From Marichromatium purpuratum 984 (lineage in GTDB: Bacteria > Pseudomonadota > Gammaproteobacteria > Chromatiales > Chromatiaceae): a stretch of DNA of 64,000 nucleotides. The notes below the pieces were generated by a model, which worked only from the letters and a program-made list of their open reading frames with translations, did not search any database and had not been told where the DNA came from. Below are positions 1-9,645 of this stretch, piece after piece; the stretch's first letter is position 1; each line of letters begins with the position of its first letter. Location of the stretch: positions 421,501 to 485,500 of the forward strand of contig NZ_CP007031.1 in NCBI RefSeq assembly GCF_000224005.2, in the 5' to 3' direction. The position numbers were made by a program, and so were the translations under genes.

Positions 1-827
1 TGCTCGAGCGCGAGCGCGGCCATCACCACCTTGAAGGTCGAGCCCGGTGGATAGAGCCCCTGGGTGGCGCGGTTGAGCAGGGGCGCGGCGGCGTCCTCGG
101 CGCCGCCGAGGGTGGCGGCGATGCGCTCGGGGTCGAACCCCGGGGTGCTCGCCAGCACCAGCAGCGCGCCGTCCTGCGGGCGCAGCATCACCACCGCGCC
201 GCGGCGCGCGCCGAGCAGGGCGACGGCGTGGCGTTGCAGCTCGGCATCGAGGGTGAGCCAAAGGTCGTGACCGCGCGGGTGCTCGTCCTGGGTCAGCACC
301 TGGCGCCCGACCCGGCCCCAGTCGGTGAGCCGCAGCGGGGTGCCGCCGTCGAGATGGACGCTGGCCACCGCCTCCAGCCCGGTGGCGCCGAAGCGCGGGT
401 GACGGTAGCCGACGACATGGCCGAACACGGGTCCGTCGCGGTAGTGACGCCGGACCCGGTCGGCCTGCTCCTCGCTGTAGACCAGCACCTCGCCGGTGCG
501 ATCGAGGATACGCCCGCGGCGCAGCCGGTGCGCCGGGTTGAAGTCGCGGCGGTCGTAGAGCTGCATGAAGGCCATGAACTGCGGGCGCAGCATCCCGGTG
601 AGCTGCCAGCTCGCCTGGTGCAGCAGCACCACCGCGAAGAGCAGGATCAGCACCAGCAGTGCGCGCCGTTCGCCGCCCTTGCCGCGTGCCAGCTGGCGCA
701 TCGGCAACTGCGGGTGGAGGTCGCGGATGCGCTGGAGCAGATAGGCGAGGGCGAGCAGCAACCCGGCATGCAGCGCGACTCGCACCACCGGCCAGCGCGT
801 CGGGTCGGTCAGCGACTCCAGCGCCAT
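1..827 (-). CDS. Penicillin-binding transpeptidase (PbpA/PBP2-like), 3' part missing
   Basis: The gene starts at 827 and runs off the left edge, so only about 275 N-terminal residues are present. Two hydrophobic stretches (about residues 15-31 and 56-71) precede RGRILDRTGEVL, the usual opening of the extracytoplasmic part of class B penicillin-binding proteins. Near residue 260 the motif PPGSTFK supplies the SxxK active-site serine and lysine of a D,D-transpeptidase, which cross-links peptidoglycan in the periplasm. The linker between the membrane anchor and the catalytic domain is short, as in PbpA-type proteins. It begins 4 bases after the menC stop, so it is probably co-transcribed with the men genes, an odd partner. 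The SxN and KTG motifs lie outside the window, so full activity cannot be judged. Confidence 0.85.
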   Translation of the reverse strand, partial: MALESLTDPTRWPVVRVALHAGLLLALAYLLQRIRDLHPQLPMRQLARGKGGERRALLVLILLFAVVLLHQASWQLTGMLRPQFMAFMQLYDRRDFNPAHRLRRGRILDRTGEVLVYSEEQADRVRRHYRDGPVFGHVVGYRHPRFGATGLEAVASVHLDGGTPLRLTDWGRVGRQVLTQDEHPRGHDLWLTLDAELQRHAVALLGARRGAVVMLRPQDGALLVLASTPGFDPERIAATLGGAEDAAAPLLNRATQGLYPPGSTFKVVMAALALE

Positions 828-831
828 CGGC

Positions 832-1890
832 TCAGGGTGCCTGGGCGGGGCAGGGGGTGAAGCCCGAGCCCGGCGTCTCGGGGAGGGTGATGACGCCCTC
901 GCGCGGAGAGGGCGCGACCCCGAGGTCCTCGGCGAGCCAGGCGGCGGTGTCGAGCCCGTGGGTCTGCGCCGGCGCCAGCGCGGCGGCGAGCTGGGCGTCG
1001 ACCCACAGCCCGGCGGCGCTCTCGACCACGCTGGTGAGCACCACCTCGAGCCCGGCGGCGCGGGCGTGCTCGGCGAGCGCCAGGGTGGCGCGCGGGCCGC
1101 CGAGGACGGCGGGCTTGAGCACCAGTCGGCGCACCCCGAGCCGTTCCGGGGCGAGCCCGGCGAGCGGCCCGGCGAGCGACTCGTCGAGCGCCAGGGCGAA
1201 GGGCGCGCGTGCCTGCAGCGCGGCGAGGGTCGCGGGGTCGGGCTCGCGCAGCGGCTCTTCGAGCGACTCGACCGGCAGCGCGCGACAGCTCTCGATCATG
1301 GTCGCGGCGGTGGCCGCGTCCCAGGCGCCGTTGGCGTCGAGCCGCAGCCGTGTCTCTGGCGGCAGGTGGCGGGCGAGTTCGCGGAGTCGCGCGCGCTCGG
1401 TGCGCGGTTCCGCGACCCCGAGCTTGAGCTTGAACACCCGCGCGCCGCGCGCCGCGGCCGCGCTGAGTGCGGTGCCCGGATCGTCGTCGAGCGCGCCGAG
1501 CACGGCGTTGACCGCCACCCGTGCCGGGGCCGCGGGGGCGAGCAGGGCGCGCAGCGTCAGCCCGCGCCGACGCGCGATCAGGTCGAGCAGGGCGCTCTCG
1601 ACCCCGTGACGCGCCGCCGGGGCAGCGAGGGTCAGGGCCTCGAGTCGGTCGAGCAACGCCTCGGCGCCGAGCGCGCTGGCCGCCCCGAGCACTCGCGCGA
1701 GCGCGGCCTCGGCGACATCCGCTTGCTCGGTCCCGGCCGCCGGCAGCGGCGCGCAGTCGCCCCAGCCGCTGAGGCCACCGGCGCTGGCCCTGACCAGCCA
1801 GCCGCGCCGCTGGGCGAAGCCGCCGCGGGCGCTGCTCCAGTCGCGCGCCAGCGCCAGGGCGTAGGGGGTGATGCGCAGCGCGACGCTCAT
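832..1890 (-). CDS. menC: o-Succinylbenzoate synthase MenC
   Basis: This 352-residue protein of the enolase superfamily dehydrates SHCHC to o-succinylbenzoate in menaquinone synthesis. Superfamily landmarks are visible in order: the KLK pair (K154, K156), metal ligands D185 in LDANG, E211 in LEEP and D236 in LDES, and the opposite-face lysine K259 in LKP. The length fits the proteobacterial family. The ATG start is 4 bases downstream of the menA stop, and the stop is followed after 4 bases by the penicillin-binding protein. Position inside a menFDBAC run supports MenC rather than another muconate-cycloisomerase-like enzyme. Confidence 0.93.
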   Translation of the reverse strand: MSVALRITPYALALARDWSSARGGFAQRRGWLVRASAGGLSGWGDCAPLPAAGTEQADVAEAALARVLGAASALGAEALLDRLEALTLAAPAARHGVESALLDLIARRRGLTLRALLAPAAPARVAVNAVLGALDDDPGTALSAAAARGARVFKLKLGVAEPRTERARLRELARHLPPETRLRLDANGAWDAATAATMIESCRALPVESLEEPLREPDPATLAALQARAPFALALDESLAGPLAGLAPERLGVRRLVLKPAVLGGPRATLALAEHARAAGLEVVLTSVVESAAGLWVDAQLAAALAPAQTHGLDTAAWLAEDLGVAPSPREGVITLPETPGSGFTPCPAQAP

Positions 1891-1894
1891 CGCC

Positions 1895-2776
1895 CTAGAG
1901 CGCCAGCGCCACCACCAGCAGCAGGGTCAGCGCGCTCTGGTAGAGCGCGGTGCGCGCCAGCTGCTGGTTGAGCGCACGTCCCTCGGCACCGCGCTGCAGG
2001 TTCGTCGCCAGCGCCAGCGCCAGCGGCAGCGCGGCGAGCAGCGGCCAGGGGTTGGCCGGTATCCCGGCGAGCAGCAGGATGGGCACCGGCAGCACCAGCA
2101 GCAGGGTGTAGAGCAGCCGCGCCCGGGGCCGACCGAGATAGTGACAGAGGGTGCGCCGCCCGGCGCGCCGATCGCTGTCGAGGTCGCGATAGTTGTTGAT
2201 CACCAGTACCGCTGCCGCCGGCAGCCCCAGCGCCAGCCCCACCAGCAGCGGCATCCAGCCGAAGCTCAGGGTCTGCAGGTAGTAGGTGCCGCCGACTGCC
2301 GCGAGGCCGAAGAACAGCAGCACGTAGAGTTCGCCGAAGGGGCCGTAGGCGATCGGTCGCGGGCCGCTGGTATAGGCGTAGCCGGCGGCCAGCGAGGCCA
2401 GACCGATCACCAGGATCGGCCAGCCGCCGCGCCACAGCAGGGCGATGCCGAGGACGAAGGCGAGGGCGAAGGCCAGGTGCGCGGCCAAGCGTACCTGACG
2501 CGCGCTGAACCAGCCCTCGGCGCTGGCGCGCGCCGGTCCGAGTCGGTCGGGACCGTCGGTGCCGCGCTCGAAGTCGACCGCGTCGTTGTGCAGATTGGTG
2601 CCGATCTGGATGGCCATCGCCGCGAGCAGGGTACAGAGCGCGGTGAGCGGCGCGAGCTGCCCGGTCTGTGCCACCGCCAGGGCGATGCCCGCGATCACCG
2701 GCGCCAAGGCCATCGGTAGGGTCTTGGGCCGGGCCGCGAGGATCCAGCGCACCAGGGTCGAGTGCGTGGCGCTCAC
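1895..2776 (-). CDS. menA: 1,4-Dihydroxy-2-naphthoate polyprenyltransferase MenA
   Basis: This 293-residue integral membrane prenyltransferase of the UbiA superfamily attaches the polyprenyl tail to DHNA, making demethylmenaquinone. The first Asp-rich motif is seen in NLHNDAVDFERGTD (near residues 61-74) and the second in NNYRDLDSDRRAGRRT (near 194-209). About eight hydrophobic segments cover the protein. The N-terminal RPKTLPMALAPV is typical of MenA. The start codon is GTG, one base after the menB stop, which implies translational coupling. Confidence 0.94.
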   Translation of the reverse strand: MSATHSTLVRWILAARPKTLPMALAPVIAGIALAVAQTGQLAPLTALCTLLAAMAIQIGTNLHNDAVDFERGTDGPDRLGPARASAEGWFSARQVRLAAHLAFALAFVLGIALLWRGGWPILVIGLASLAAGYAYTSGPRPIAYGPFGELYVLLFFGLAAVGGTYYLQTLSFGWMPLLVGLALGLPAAAVLVINNYRDLDSDRRAGRRTLCHYLGRPRARLLYTLLLVLPVPILLLAGIPANPWPLLAALPLALALATNLQRGAEGRALNQQLARTALYQSALTLLLVVALAL

Positions 2777-2777
2777 G

Positions 2778-3668
2778 TCAGGGGCGCCAGGGGAAGCGGC
2801 TGAAGTCGGGGTCGCGCTTGTCGAGGAAGGCGTTGCGGCCCTCCTGCCCCTCCTCGGTGGTGTAGAAAAGTGCGGTGGCGTTGCCCGCCAGCTCCTGGAT
2901 GCCGGCCATGCCGTCGGTGTCGGCGTTGAACGAGGCCTTGAGGATGCGCAGCGCGGTGGGCGAGAGCTGGAGCATGCGTCGGCACCACTCGACGGTGGTG
3001 CGTTCGAGCTCGGCGAGCGGCACCACGGTGTTGACCAGGCCCATGTCGAGCGCCTCGGCGGCGTCGTACTGACGACACAGGAACCAGATCTCCTTGGCCT
3101 TCTTCAGCCCTACGGTGCGCGCCATGATGCCGGCGCCGAAGCCACCGTCGAAGCTGCCCACGCGCGGTCCGGTCTGGCCGAAGCGGGCGTTGTCGGCGGC
3201 GATGCTGAGATCGCAGATCAGGTGCAGCACGTGACCGCCGCCGATCGCGTAACCGGCGACCATGGCCACCACCGGCTTGGGCAGAGTGCGGATCTGGCGC
3301 TGCAGCTCGAGCACGTTGAGGTGCTCGACCCCAGCCTCGTCGCGATAGCCCTCGTGACCGCGGATGCGCTGATCGCCGCCGGAGCAGAAGGCGAGGTCGC
3401 CAGCGCCGGTGAGCACGATCACCCCGACCTTGGGGTCGAGATGGGCGCGGCGGAAGGCGTCGATCAGCTCGCGCACCGTCTGCGGACGGAAGGCGTTGCG
3501 CACCTCGGGGCGGTTGATGGTGATGCGCGCGATACGCTCGGCCTGATGGTAGAGGATGTCCTGGTACTCGGGCGCGCCGGCCGGGGTCTCCCAGGCGATC
3601 GGACGGCTCGGGTCGGCCGCGCTCGGGGCGGGCAGTTGGACGGACTGGTTGGGGTTGTCTGGCTCCAC
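2778..3668 (-). CDS. menB: 1,4-Dihydroxy-2-naphthoyl-CoA synthase MenB
   Basis: This crotonase-fold enzyme closes the second ring of the naphthoquinone from o-succinylbenzoyl-CoA. Family segments include FCSGGDQ, the oxyanion loop region [27 protein letters not shown] and a C-terminal tail ending FSRFPWRP, the normal MenB ending. No ATG lies in the right place. I chose the GTG at 3668, which follows an AGAGG at a suitable distance and gives 296 residues, slightly longer than the usual 270-290. The open frame continues upstream through menD, but that is antiphase read-through with no coding meaning. A 133-base gap with a GC hairpin separates it from menD. Confidence 0.93.
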   Translation of the reverse strand: MEPDNPNQSVQLPAPSAADPSRPIAWETPAGAPEYQDILYHQAERIARITINRPEVRNAFRPQTVRELIDAFRRAHLDPKVGVIVLTGAGDLAFCSGGDQRIRGHEGYRDEAGVEHLNVLELQRQIRTLPKPVVAMVAGYAIGGGHVLHLICDLSIAADNARFGQTGPRVGSFDGGFGAGIMARTVGLKKAKEIWFLCRQYDAAEALDMGLVNTVVPLAELERTTVEWCRRMLQLSPTALRILKASFNADTDGMAGIQELAGNATALFYTTEEGQEGRNAFLDKRDPDFSRFPWRP

Positions 3669-3739
3669 CTGTGTAGGACCTCTGATGTGACTGTACAGGG
3701 TGTCGGGACGGCCTCCTGGTCGTCGCGACACCGCGAAAC

Positions 3740-3758
3740 GGGGCCGGCGGCGCCGGCC
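3740..3758. other. Perfect GC hairpin between menD and menB
   Basis: GGGCCGGC and GCCGGCCC form a perfect 8-bp stem around a 3-base loop in the only sizeable gap (133 bases) inside the men run. There is no T tract on either strand, so it is not a classical terminator. It could be an attenuator, an RNA-processing site or a chance GC palindrome. Confidence 0.4.
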
Positions 3759-3801
3759 CAGGGCCGGGCCTCCCGCCCGTGCCGACGGACGCCCGTGGGC
3801 G

Positions 3802-5508
3802 TCACTCGAACAAGCGGGTGTCCTCGTGCAACCGGCTCCAGAAGGTCTGGTGCACGGCGCGGCTGCGCTCGGCGTCGATCCGCACCTCGATGATCCCGGC
3901 GGCGTCCTCGCGGGCGAGGCTGGCGGCGAACTCGGCCGCGCCGGTGACGGCGTGATGGGCGAGCCCGTGGGCGCGCGCCACGGCGCCGATGTCGAGCGGT
4001 GGCGGGGTGCGCCAGAGCCGCTCGAAGCCCTCGACGCCCTGCTGCGGGAGGTAGTCGAAGATGCGACCGCCACCATTATTGAGCACCACGCAGGGACGGT
4101 CGAGCCGCTGCAGCAGCTGCAGTCCGGAGAGGTCGTGGAGCAGCGACAGGTCGCCGAGCAGACCGTGACACGGCACCCCGGCGGCGTTGAGTCCGGCGAG
4201 CGTCGAGGCCTGGCCGTCGATGCCGCTGGCGCCGCGGTTGCAGAACAGGCGCAGCGGGGTGGCGCGCGCCCCGGCCCAGGTGTCGAGCTGGCGGATCGGC
4301 ATCGAGTTGGCGCTGAACAGCCCGGCGCCGGGGTCGATGTGCGCGAGCAGGGTGGCGAGCAGCTGTGGTTCGCACCAGGGCGACTCGGCCAGATGCTCGG
4401 CGGCGATCGCCTCGATGCGGCGCTCGGCCTGTTGCCAGTGCGCCAGCCAGTCGCGTGGGGCGGGGTCGAGCCGCTCGGCGAGCCAGTCGCAGCAGGCCGC
4501 CGGGTCGGCGTCGAGCAGCAGGGCGACGTCGTGGTTGGGGTCGCTCCAGCGCGCCGCCGGGTCGATGCGCAGGGTGGGGACATCGGCGAGCCAGCCGAGC
4601 AGGGTCTTGGAGACCGGCGTGCGACCGAGGCTGATCACCCAGTCCGGGCGCAGCTGCTCGCGCGCCCTGGGGTTGCGCAGGAAGCCGTCGTAGCGGGCGA
4701 TGCGCGCGGGGCCGCCGGGCCCGAAGCGCAGCCCCGAGAGCGGGTCGCAGAGCACCGGGACGCCGAGGTGCTCGGCGAGTTGCCAGAGCCGTGGCGCGAG
4801 TCCCGGCCGGGCGGCGTCGGGGCCGCAGCAGATCAGCCCGCGCCCGCGCAGCAGCGCGCGCGCCTGCTCGGCGCGGTGCGGGTCGGGGACGCCGCCGTGC
4901 CAGGCCGCCGGTGGCGGCGGCGGCGCTGGTCTGTGTTGCGCGGCCGGTGGCGCCAGCGTCTCCTCGGGCACCAACGGCTCGCGCAGCGGCAGGTTGATGT
5001 GTACCGGACCGGGGTGCGGGCCGCGCGCGACGGCGGCGGCGCGTGCGCCGAGCGCGCGCATCATCTTCAGCGCCGCCGGGTCGGCGGTGGCCGGGCCGGG
5101 GTCGTGGCACTCGCGCGCGAAGGGTACGAACAGCTCAGCCTGCTCGATGGTCTGGTTGGCCCCCCAGCCGCGCAGCTCGGGCGGACGGTCGGCCGAGATC
5201 AGCACCAGCGGTCTGCCGGACTGGGCGGCCTCGATCACCGCCGGCAGCCAGTGCGCCGGTGCGCTCCCCGAGGTGGCGAGCAGCGCCACCGGACGGTTCG
5301 CCGCGGTGGCCAGGCCGAGGGCGTAGAAGGCGGCGCTGCGCTCGTCGAGGATCGGCTCGATGGCGAGTTCGGCACGGCGTTGGGCGGCGAGGATCACCGG
5401 GGTGGAGCGCGAGCCCGGCGACAGCACCAGGGTGGCGACGCCGCCGGCGATCAGCCCGTCGAGCAGCGCCGCGCACCAGTTCAGGTTGCGCGTTCCCTGA
5501 TCGGTCAT
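3802..5508 (-). CDS. menD: SEPHCHC synthase MenD (ThDP-dependent)
   Basis: This 568-residue thiamine-diphosphate enzyme adds succinic semialdehyde, from 2-oxoglutarate, to isochorismate, the committed step of the classical menaquinone pathway. The N-terminal PYR domain shows [15 protein letters not shown] and [15 protein letters not shown], which carries the ThDP-activating glutamate. Further landmarks are [14 protein letters not shown] and [19 protein letters not shown]. The C-terminal PP domain shows [15 protein letters not shown] and [13 protein letters not shown]. The ATG at 5508 is preceded by GAGGTG, which overlaps the menF stop; a longer upstream frame exists but lacks MenD homology. 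E. coli MenD is 556 residues, so the length fits. Confidence 0.95.
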   Translation of the reverse strand: MTDQGTRNLNWCAALLDGLIAGGVATLVLSPGSRSTPVILAAQRRAELAIEPILDERSAAFYALGLATAANRPVALLATSGSAPAHWLPAVIEAAQSGRPLVLISADRPPELRGWGANQTIEQAELFVPFARECHDPGPATADPAALKMMRALGARAAAVARGPHPGPVHINLPLREPLVPEETLAPPAAQHRPAPPPPPAAWHGGVPDPHRAEQARALLRGRGLICCGPDAARPGLAPRLWQLAEHLGVPVLCDPLSGLRFGPGGPARIARYDGFLRNPRAREQLRPDWVISLGRTPVSKTLLGWLADVPTLRIDPAARWSDPNHDVALLLDADPAACCDWLAERLDPAPRDWLAHWQQAERRIEAIAAEHLAESPWCEPQLLATLLAHIDPGAGLFSANSMPIRQLDTWAGARATPLRLFCNRGASGIDGQASTLAGLNAAGVPCHGLLGDLSLLHDLSGLQLLQRLDRPCVVLNNGGGRIFDYLPQQGVEGFERLWRTPPPLDIGAVARAHGLAHHAVTGAAEFAASLAREDAAGIIEVRIDAERSRAVHQTFWSRLHEDTRLFE

Positions 5509-5518
5509 CACGGACACC

Positions 5519-6910
5519 TCAGGCGAACTGCAGCGCGGTGGACATGGCCGCGAGCTTATGGTCGATCTCCTCCCACTCGCTGACCGGGTCGGAACCGGGG
5601 ACGATGCCGGCCCCGGCGTACAACTCGGCGGTGTCGCCGGCGACGCGGGCACAGCGCAGCAGCACCCACAGCTCGCCGCTGAGGTCGGGCTCGACGATGC
5701 CGGCCGCGCCGGTGTACCAGTCGCGCTCGAAGGGCTCGTTGCGCCGCAGCCAGTCGTGGGCGTCGCGCCGCGGCTGGCCGTTGGTCGCCGGGGTGGGATG
5801 GAGCAGTTCGGCGAGGCTGAAGACATCGCCCTCGGCATCGATCTCGCCGCGCACCAGGCTCCACAGGTGCTGGGCGTTGTTGAGCTGCATTACCTGCGGA
5901 CCCTCGATCGGCTCGATCCGCTCGCAGCAGCGCTCGAGCGCGGCGCGCACCGCCTCGACCACCACCTGATGCTCGTGCAGGTTCTTGGCGCAGCCGAGCA
6001 ACTCGACGGTGAGTGCCGCGTCGCGCGCGGCGTCGGCGGCGCGGCAGGCGGTGCCGGCGATGGCGTCGGCCTCGACCCGGCGACCGCGCAGGGTGAACAG
6101 CCGCTCGGGGGTGGCGGCGACGAAACAGCCCTCGCGGTGACGGACGTTGATCACCTGGCAGGAGGGGAAGAGATAGGCCAGGGCGTCGTTGAGCCGGTCG
6201 AGGTCGAAGCGGCGGTGACCCTGCAGCCGCTGGCGCCGGCACAGCACCAGTTTCTCCAGCGGGCCGTCACGCTCGATGGCGTCGAGCGCGGCGAGCACCA
6301 GGTCGCGCCAGGGCTCGAGCGCCGGCTCGCTGGGACCGCGTTCGAGCGTGGCCGGGGTCTGCGGGGTGCGCGCCGGTTGCGCGAGCAGCGGCACCAGCCG
6401 CTCCAGCCAGTCGTCCCAGCGCGCCAGCAGCGCTTCGGGCTCGACCGGCAGGCGGGTGGTGAGGATCAGCGCCGATTGCTCGTTGGTGGTATTGAGCGCG
6501 ACCTCGGGGATCCAGTAGACGGCGTTGGGCAGGTCGGAGGCGCCGGGCGTGGTGGTCGGCTCGGGGGTGGCGGCGAAGCCGAGCATGGCGAAGCCGCCGA
6601 GCCCGGTCTCGTCGGGGTCGAGTTGGTGCCAGTCGGGGGCGGTGGCGCGCGCTCGTTGACGCAGTTGCCGCAACCGCTGCTCGCCCTCGGCCCGCCACTC
6701 GGCGGCGATGCCGTAGCCGGCGCGTAGCTCGCCGCGATGATTGTGAGCGAATTGGAAGCGCGGGCCGGAGAGCTCGGGGGCGGCATGGAGCGGCTGGGGC
6801 AGCTCGAGGGCGAGCGAGACGAGTCCGTGCGCGCGGGTGAATGCGGGGGTGGCGATCGCCTCGCGAACGCGAGCCTTGAGCTGCTCGAGGCGTTGGAGCG
6901 GTGCAAGCAT
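5519..6910 (-). CDS. menF: Isochorismate synthase MenF
   Basis: This 463-residue chorismate-utilising enzyme converts chorismate to isochorismate at the entry to menaquinone synthesis. Signature blocks are DAIAGTACR, CAKNLHEHQVVVEAV, HPTPATNG, DWYTGAAGIV and YAGAGIVPGSDPVSEWEE near the C-terminus, which together hold the Mg2+ and chorismate ligands. The gene ends 10 bases before menD. Its ATG has only a weak ribosome-binding site, and an 80-base gap separates it from the upstream hydrolase. EntC-type siderophore enzymes share the fold, but the men context decides the call. Confidence 0.93.
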   Translation of the reverse strand: MLAPLQRLEQLKARVREAIATPAFTRAHGLVSLALELPQPLHAAPELSGPRFQFAHNHRGELRAGYGIAAEWRAEGEQRLRQLRQRARATAPDWHQLDPDETGLGGFAMLGFAATPEPTTTPGASDLPNAVYWIPEVALNTTNEQSALILTTRLPVEPEALLARWDDWLERLVPLLAQPARTPQTPATLERGPSEPALEPWRDLVLAALDAIERDGPLEKLVLCRRQRLQGHRRFDLDRLNDALAYLFPSCQVINVRHREGCFVAATPERLFTLRGRRVEADAIAGTACRAADAARDAALTVELLGCAKNLHEHQVVVEAVRAALERCCERIEPIEGPQVMQLNNAQHLWSLVRGEIDAEGDVFSLAELLHPTPATNGQPRRDAHDWLRRNEPFERDWYTGAAGIVEPDLSGELWVLLRCARVAGDTAELYAGAGIVPGSDPVSEWEEIDHKLAAMSTALQFA

Positions 6911-6990
6911 GGGATAGATCGATGGACCGGGATTGAGCGCACGGCGCGCGCGGGCGCGCCGGCGGTGGTGTCAGGGCGGTGTCGGGGTCG

Positions 6991-7929
6991 TCAGCCGGCG
7001 GACCGCTCGGACCAGAAGCGGTCGATGGCCGCGGTGGTCTCGGCGGGCCGGTCCCACTGCGGCATGCCACGGGTCGGCGCGATGCGTTCGGCGCGCCAGT
7101 TGTCATGACGGCAGAGAAAATCGGGCAGCTCGTGGAAGTCGATATTGGGGTCGCGATCGTAGAGCACCAGCACCGGCTGGGTGAGCGAGTCGTAGAGGCG
7201 CTCGCCGGCCTCGGGGGTGAACAGCTGTCCGGAGAGGAAGTAGAGCGGTGCGTACTTGGCCCCCGGCTGGTGCGCGGTGGCGTAGGCGTAGTCGACCATC
7301 TCGGGCGGGGTCGGGCCGGCGAAGGCCTGACGATAGAAATACTTGATGCTCGGACGCGAGGTCAGCAGCCGGAACAGGCCGTCGTTGAGTCCGGGGATGC
7401 TGAGCGCGCGGTGGACGCGTTCTGCTGCGACCCCAGTGGGCATGGCGCGGGCGTTGAAGCCGGTGGGCGAGAGCAGCACCAACGAGCCGATGCGCTGCGG
7501 GCGCAATGCGGTGGCGCGGGCGGCGAACTCGCAGCCGAGCGAGAAGGCGATCAGGTCGATCTCGCCCTCCTCCTCGACCACCCGGTCGAGGAAGTCGACC
7601 AGGGCGTTGGCATAGAGTTCGGGCGAGTAGCGGCGGTTGCCGCGATCGGAGCGACCGAAGCCGGGCAGGTCGAGGGCATAGACCCGGCGCTCGCCGCGAT
7701 AGCGCTCGAACAGCGGCTTCATCTCGAAGGCGCTGGGCGCGGCGTTGACGCTGTGCACCAGCACCAGCGGGCGCGTCCCGCTGGGGCCGTCGACATAATA
7801 GTGGATGCGACCACCGTGCTCGGTGACGAGGTCGTGCGCGGGCGCCTCGAGCGCCGCTGGCAGCTCGACACCGCCGTCTGCACTGTGTTGCTCGGGACGG
7901 GCGATGGAGGAGTCGATACCTGAGTCCAT
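6991..7929 (-). CDS. Alpha/beta hydrolase linked to men genes; catalytic His not evident
   Basis: This 312-residue alpha/beta hydrolase has oxyanion-loop VLVHSVNAAP, DLPGFGRSD and nucleophile elbow AFSLGC (S130). An acid candidate lies in YDRDPNID. Where the C-terminal catalytic histidine normally sits (GHxPxxE), the sequence reads TRGMPQWDRP, with Gly at the His position (G288). Position ahead of menF suggests a MenH-like role, but the missing histidine and the long N-terminal extension argue against simple assignment. It follows the SDR gene by 7 bases, with AGAGGTG ahead of the ATG, so it belongs to the same transcript. A non-hydrolytic or divergent enzyme is equally possible. Confidence 0.8.
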   Translation of the reverse strand: MDSGIDSSIARPEQHSADGGVELPAALEAPAHDLVTEHGGRIHYYVDGPSGTRPLVLVHSVNAAPSAFEMKPLFERYRGERRVYALDLPGFGRSDRGNRRYSPELYANALVDFLDRVVEEEGEIDLIAFSLGCEFAARATALRPQRIGSLVLLSPTGFNARAMPTGVAAERVHRALSIPGLNDGLFRLLTSRPSIKYFYRQAFAGPTPPEMVDYAYATAHQPGAKYAPLYFLSGQLFTPEAGERLYDSLTQPVLVLYDRDPNIDFHELPDFLCRHDNWRAERIAPTRGMPQWDRPAETTAAIDRFWSERSAG

Positions 7930-7936
7930 GTGATTG

Positions 7937-9445
7937 TCACCTCTTGTCTTGAGTGGACGCGAGCGCGTCGGCGCCGGGCGTCTCGTGCGCGGCGCGGCGG
8001 CAGATCTCGCGGGTCAGCCGTTTGAATACCAGACGGTGGATGGGTTCCAGCGCGTACCAGTAGAGCAACCCCCAGACCCCGGCCGGATGCCAGTAGCCGC
8101 TGGTGGTGAGCCGGGCGCGACCGGGGCCGCGCGGCTCGATCTCGAACTCCATCATACCCGCCCCGGGGGCGCGCATGCCGAACCCGAGGGTCAGACGTCG
8201 TCCCGGTTCGAGCCCGATCACCGTCCAGTGGTCGATGCGATCGCCGGCGCGCAGCTGCTGCGGATGACGCCGGCCGCGGCTGCGTCCGGGGCCGCCGATG
8301 GCCCAGTCGAACCACTCGCGGAGCGACCACAGGGCATTGCAGCAGTAGTAGCGGTTGTCGCCGCCGATGGCCGCGAGCCGCCGCCACAGCGCGGCGGGGT
8401 CGGCGCTGGTCTCCGCGCTCACCCGCAGCCGCTTGGCGTAATAGGCGTAGTCCGGGCGCTGCTGGCGCGCGCCTAGCGCGCCCTCGGTCCAGCGGCTGAT
8501 CACGGCGGTGCGGCGTTCGGCGTCGAGCGCGGCGGCGACCGCCTCGCGGAAATCGAGCAGCCGCTGCGGCAACAGGCGGCGCAGCTCGGCGTCGTCGGCG
8601 TGGAAGTCGTGGCGCAGCCCGCCGATGAGGGCGCGGGCGATGTCGGTCGGCACCGCAGTGACCAGCCGCAGCCAATAGGCCGACAGCCCCGGGGTGAGGA
8701 CCGGGACCGGGAGGATCCAGGGGGGACGACGCCCGGCGGTCTCGGCCAGGATGCGCATCATCTCGGCATAGGTCAGCTGTTGTGGGCCCGCGGCATCGAA
8801 GCTGCGACCTGCGCTGGCCTCGACCCAGGGGATGCGCGCGAGATAGTACAGCAGGTTATCGAGCGCGATCGGTGGCGACAGGGACTGCACCCAGCGCGGG
8901 GTGATCATCGCCGGCAGATGATAAACCAAATCGCGCATTACCTCGAACGCCGCCGAGCCCGGCCCGACGATGATCCCGGCGCGCAGCTCGGTGACCGGGA
9001 CCGGGCCCTCGCGCAGCACCTCGCCGGTGCGTCGGCGCGAGACGATGTGCTCGCTGGTGGCCGTCGCCGGCGCCAGTCCGCCGAGATAGACGATGCGCTC
9101 GACCCCGGCGGCGGCTGCGGCGGCGGCGAAGTTGGTTGCCGCCTCGAGGTCGAGCCGGGCGAAGCCGCGCCCGGCGGCCATCGAGTGCACCAGATAGTAG
9201 GCGACCTCGATCCCGGCGAGTGCGGCGGGCAGGGTGGCGGGGTCGAGGGCGTCGGCCGCGACCAGCTCGACGTCCTCCCAGCCGCGCGCCGCGAGCACCG
9301 CCGGGTTGCGCGCGCTGGCGCGCACCCGGTGGCCGCGGGCGCGCAGCAGTGGCACCAGGTGGCCGCCGATATAGCCGCTGGCGCCGAAGACCAGACAGTG
9401 CGTGCTGCGTTCGGTATCGGGGCAGGGGTGAGGCTGGTCGTTCAT
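7937..9445 (-). CDS. SDR-family epimerase/reductase with C-terminal DUF2867 domain
   Basis: The protein is 502 residues from the ATG at 9445, chosen because GGAG lies 8 bases upstream; an in-frame ATG 15 codons earlier lacks this. The N-terminus has the Rossmann nucleotide-binding motif FGASGYIGG and an atypical SDR core (YLVHSM, YLGGLAP, LRAGIIVGPGS). The C-terminal ~170 residues (from about YYAKRLRVS onward) resemble the DUF2867 SRPBCC-like fold, with GDRIDHWTVIGLEPGRRLTL. Proteins of this two-domain type are common, but their substrates are unknown. It heads the minus-strand men run and may be co-transcribed with the hydrolase and menF. A lipid or quinone-related role is only a guess. Confidence 0.85.
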   Translation of the reverse strand: MNDQPHPCPDTERSTHCLVFGASGYIGGHLVPLLRARGHRVRASARNPAVLAARGWEDVELVAADALDPATLPAALAGIEVAYYLVHSMAAGRGFARLDLEAATNFAAAAAAAGVERIVYLGGLAPATATSEHIVSRRRTGEVLREGPVPVTELRAGIIVGPGSAAFEVMRDLVYHLPAMITPRWVQSLSPPIALDNLLYYLARIPWVEASAGRSFDAAGPQQLTYAEMMRILAETAGRRPPWILPVPVLTPGLSAYWLRLVTAVPTDIARALIGGLRHDFHADDAELRRLLPQRLLDFREAVAAALDAERRTAVISRWTEGALGARQQRPDYAYYAKRLRVSAETSADPAALWRRLAAIGGDNRYYCCNALWSLREWFDWAIGGPGRSRGRRHPQQLRAGDRIDHWTVIGLEPGRRLTLGFGMRAPGAGMMEFEIEPRGPGRARLTTSGYWHPAGVWGLLYWYALEPIHRLVFKRLTREICRRAAHETPGADALASTQDKR

Positions 9446-9645
9446 CGTCGGGACTCCGCTCGGCGATCCTGGGGGCGACATTGCCGTCATCTTCTAGGCA
9501 CTTGCGGGTCGCTTTGGTGCGCTGCAATGGCACGGCCTGTCGTCGCCTCGAGGCGGCGGTCGTCGACAGGGCGTGAGCGGGGTTTGCGTCCCCCGATGCC
9601 TTTGTGGTTCAACTGACCGCATCGAGCCCATCCCGAGGACGCCGC

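Noticed and set aside
2778-4583. A 601-codon minus-strand frame through menB and menD as one protein
   Set aside because: The upstream part is an out-of-frame reading of menD; only the segment from the GTG at 3668 shows MenB homology.
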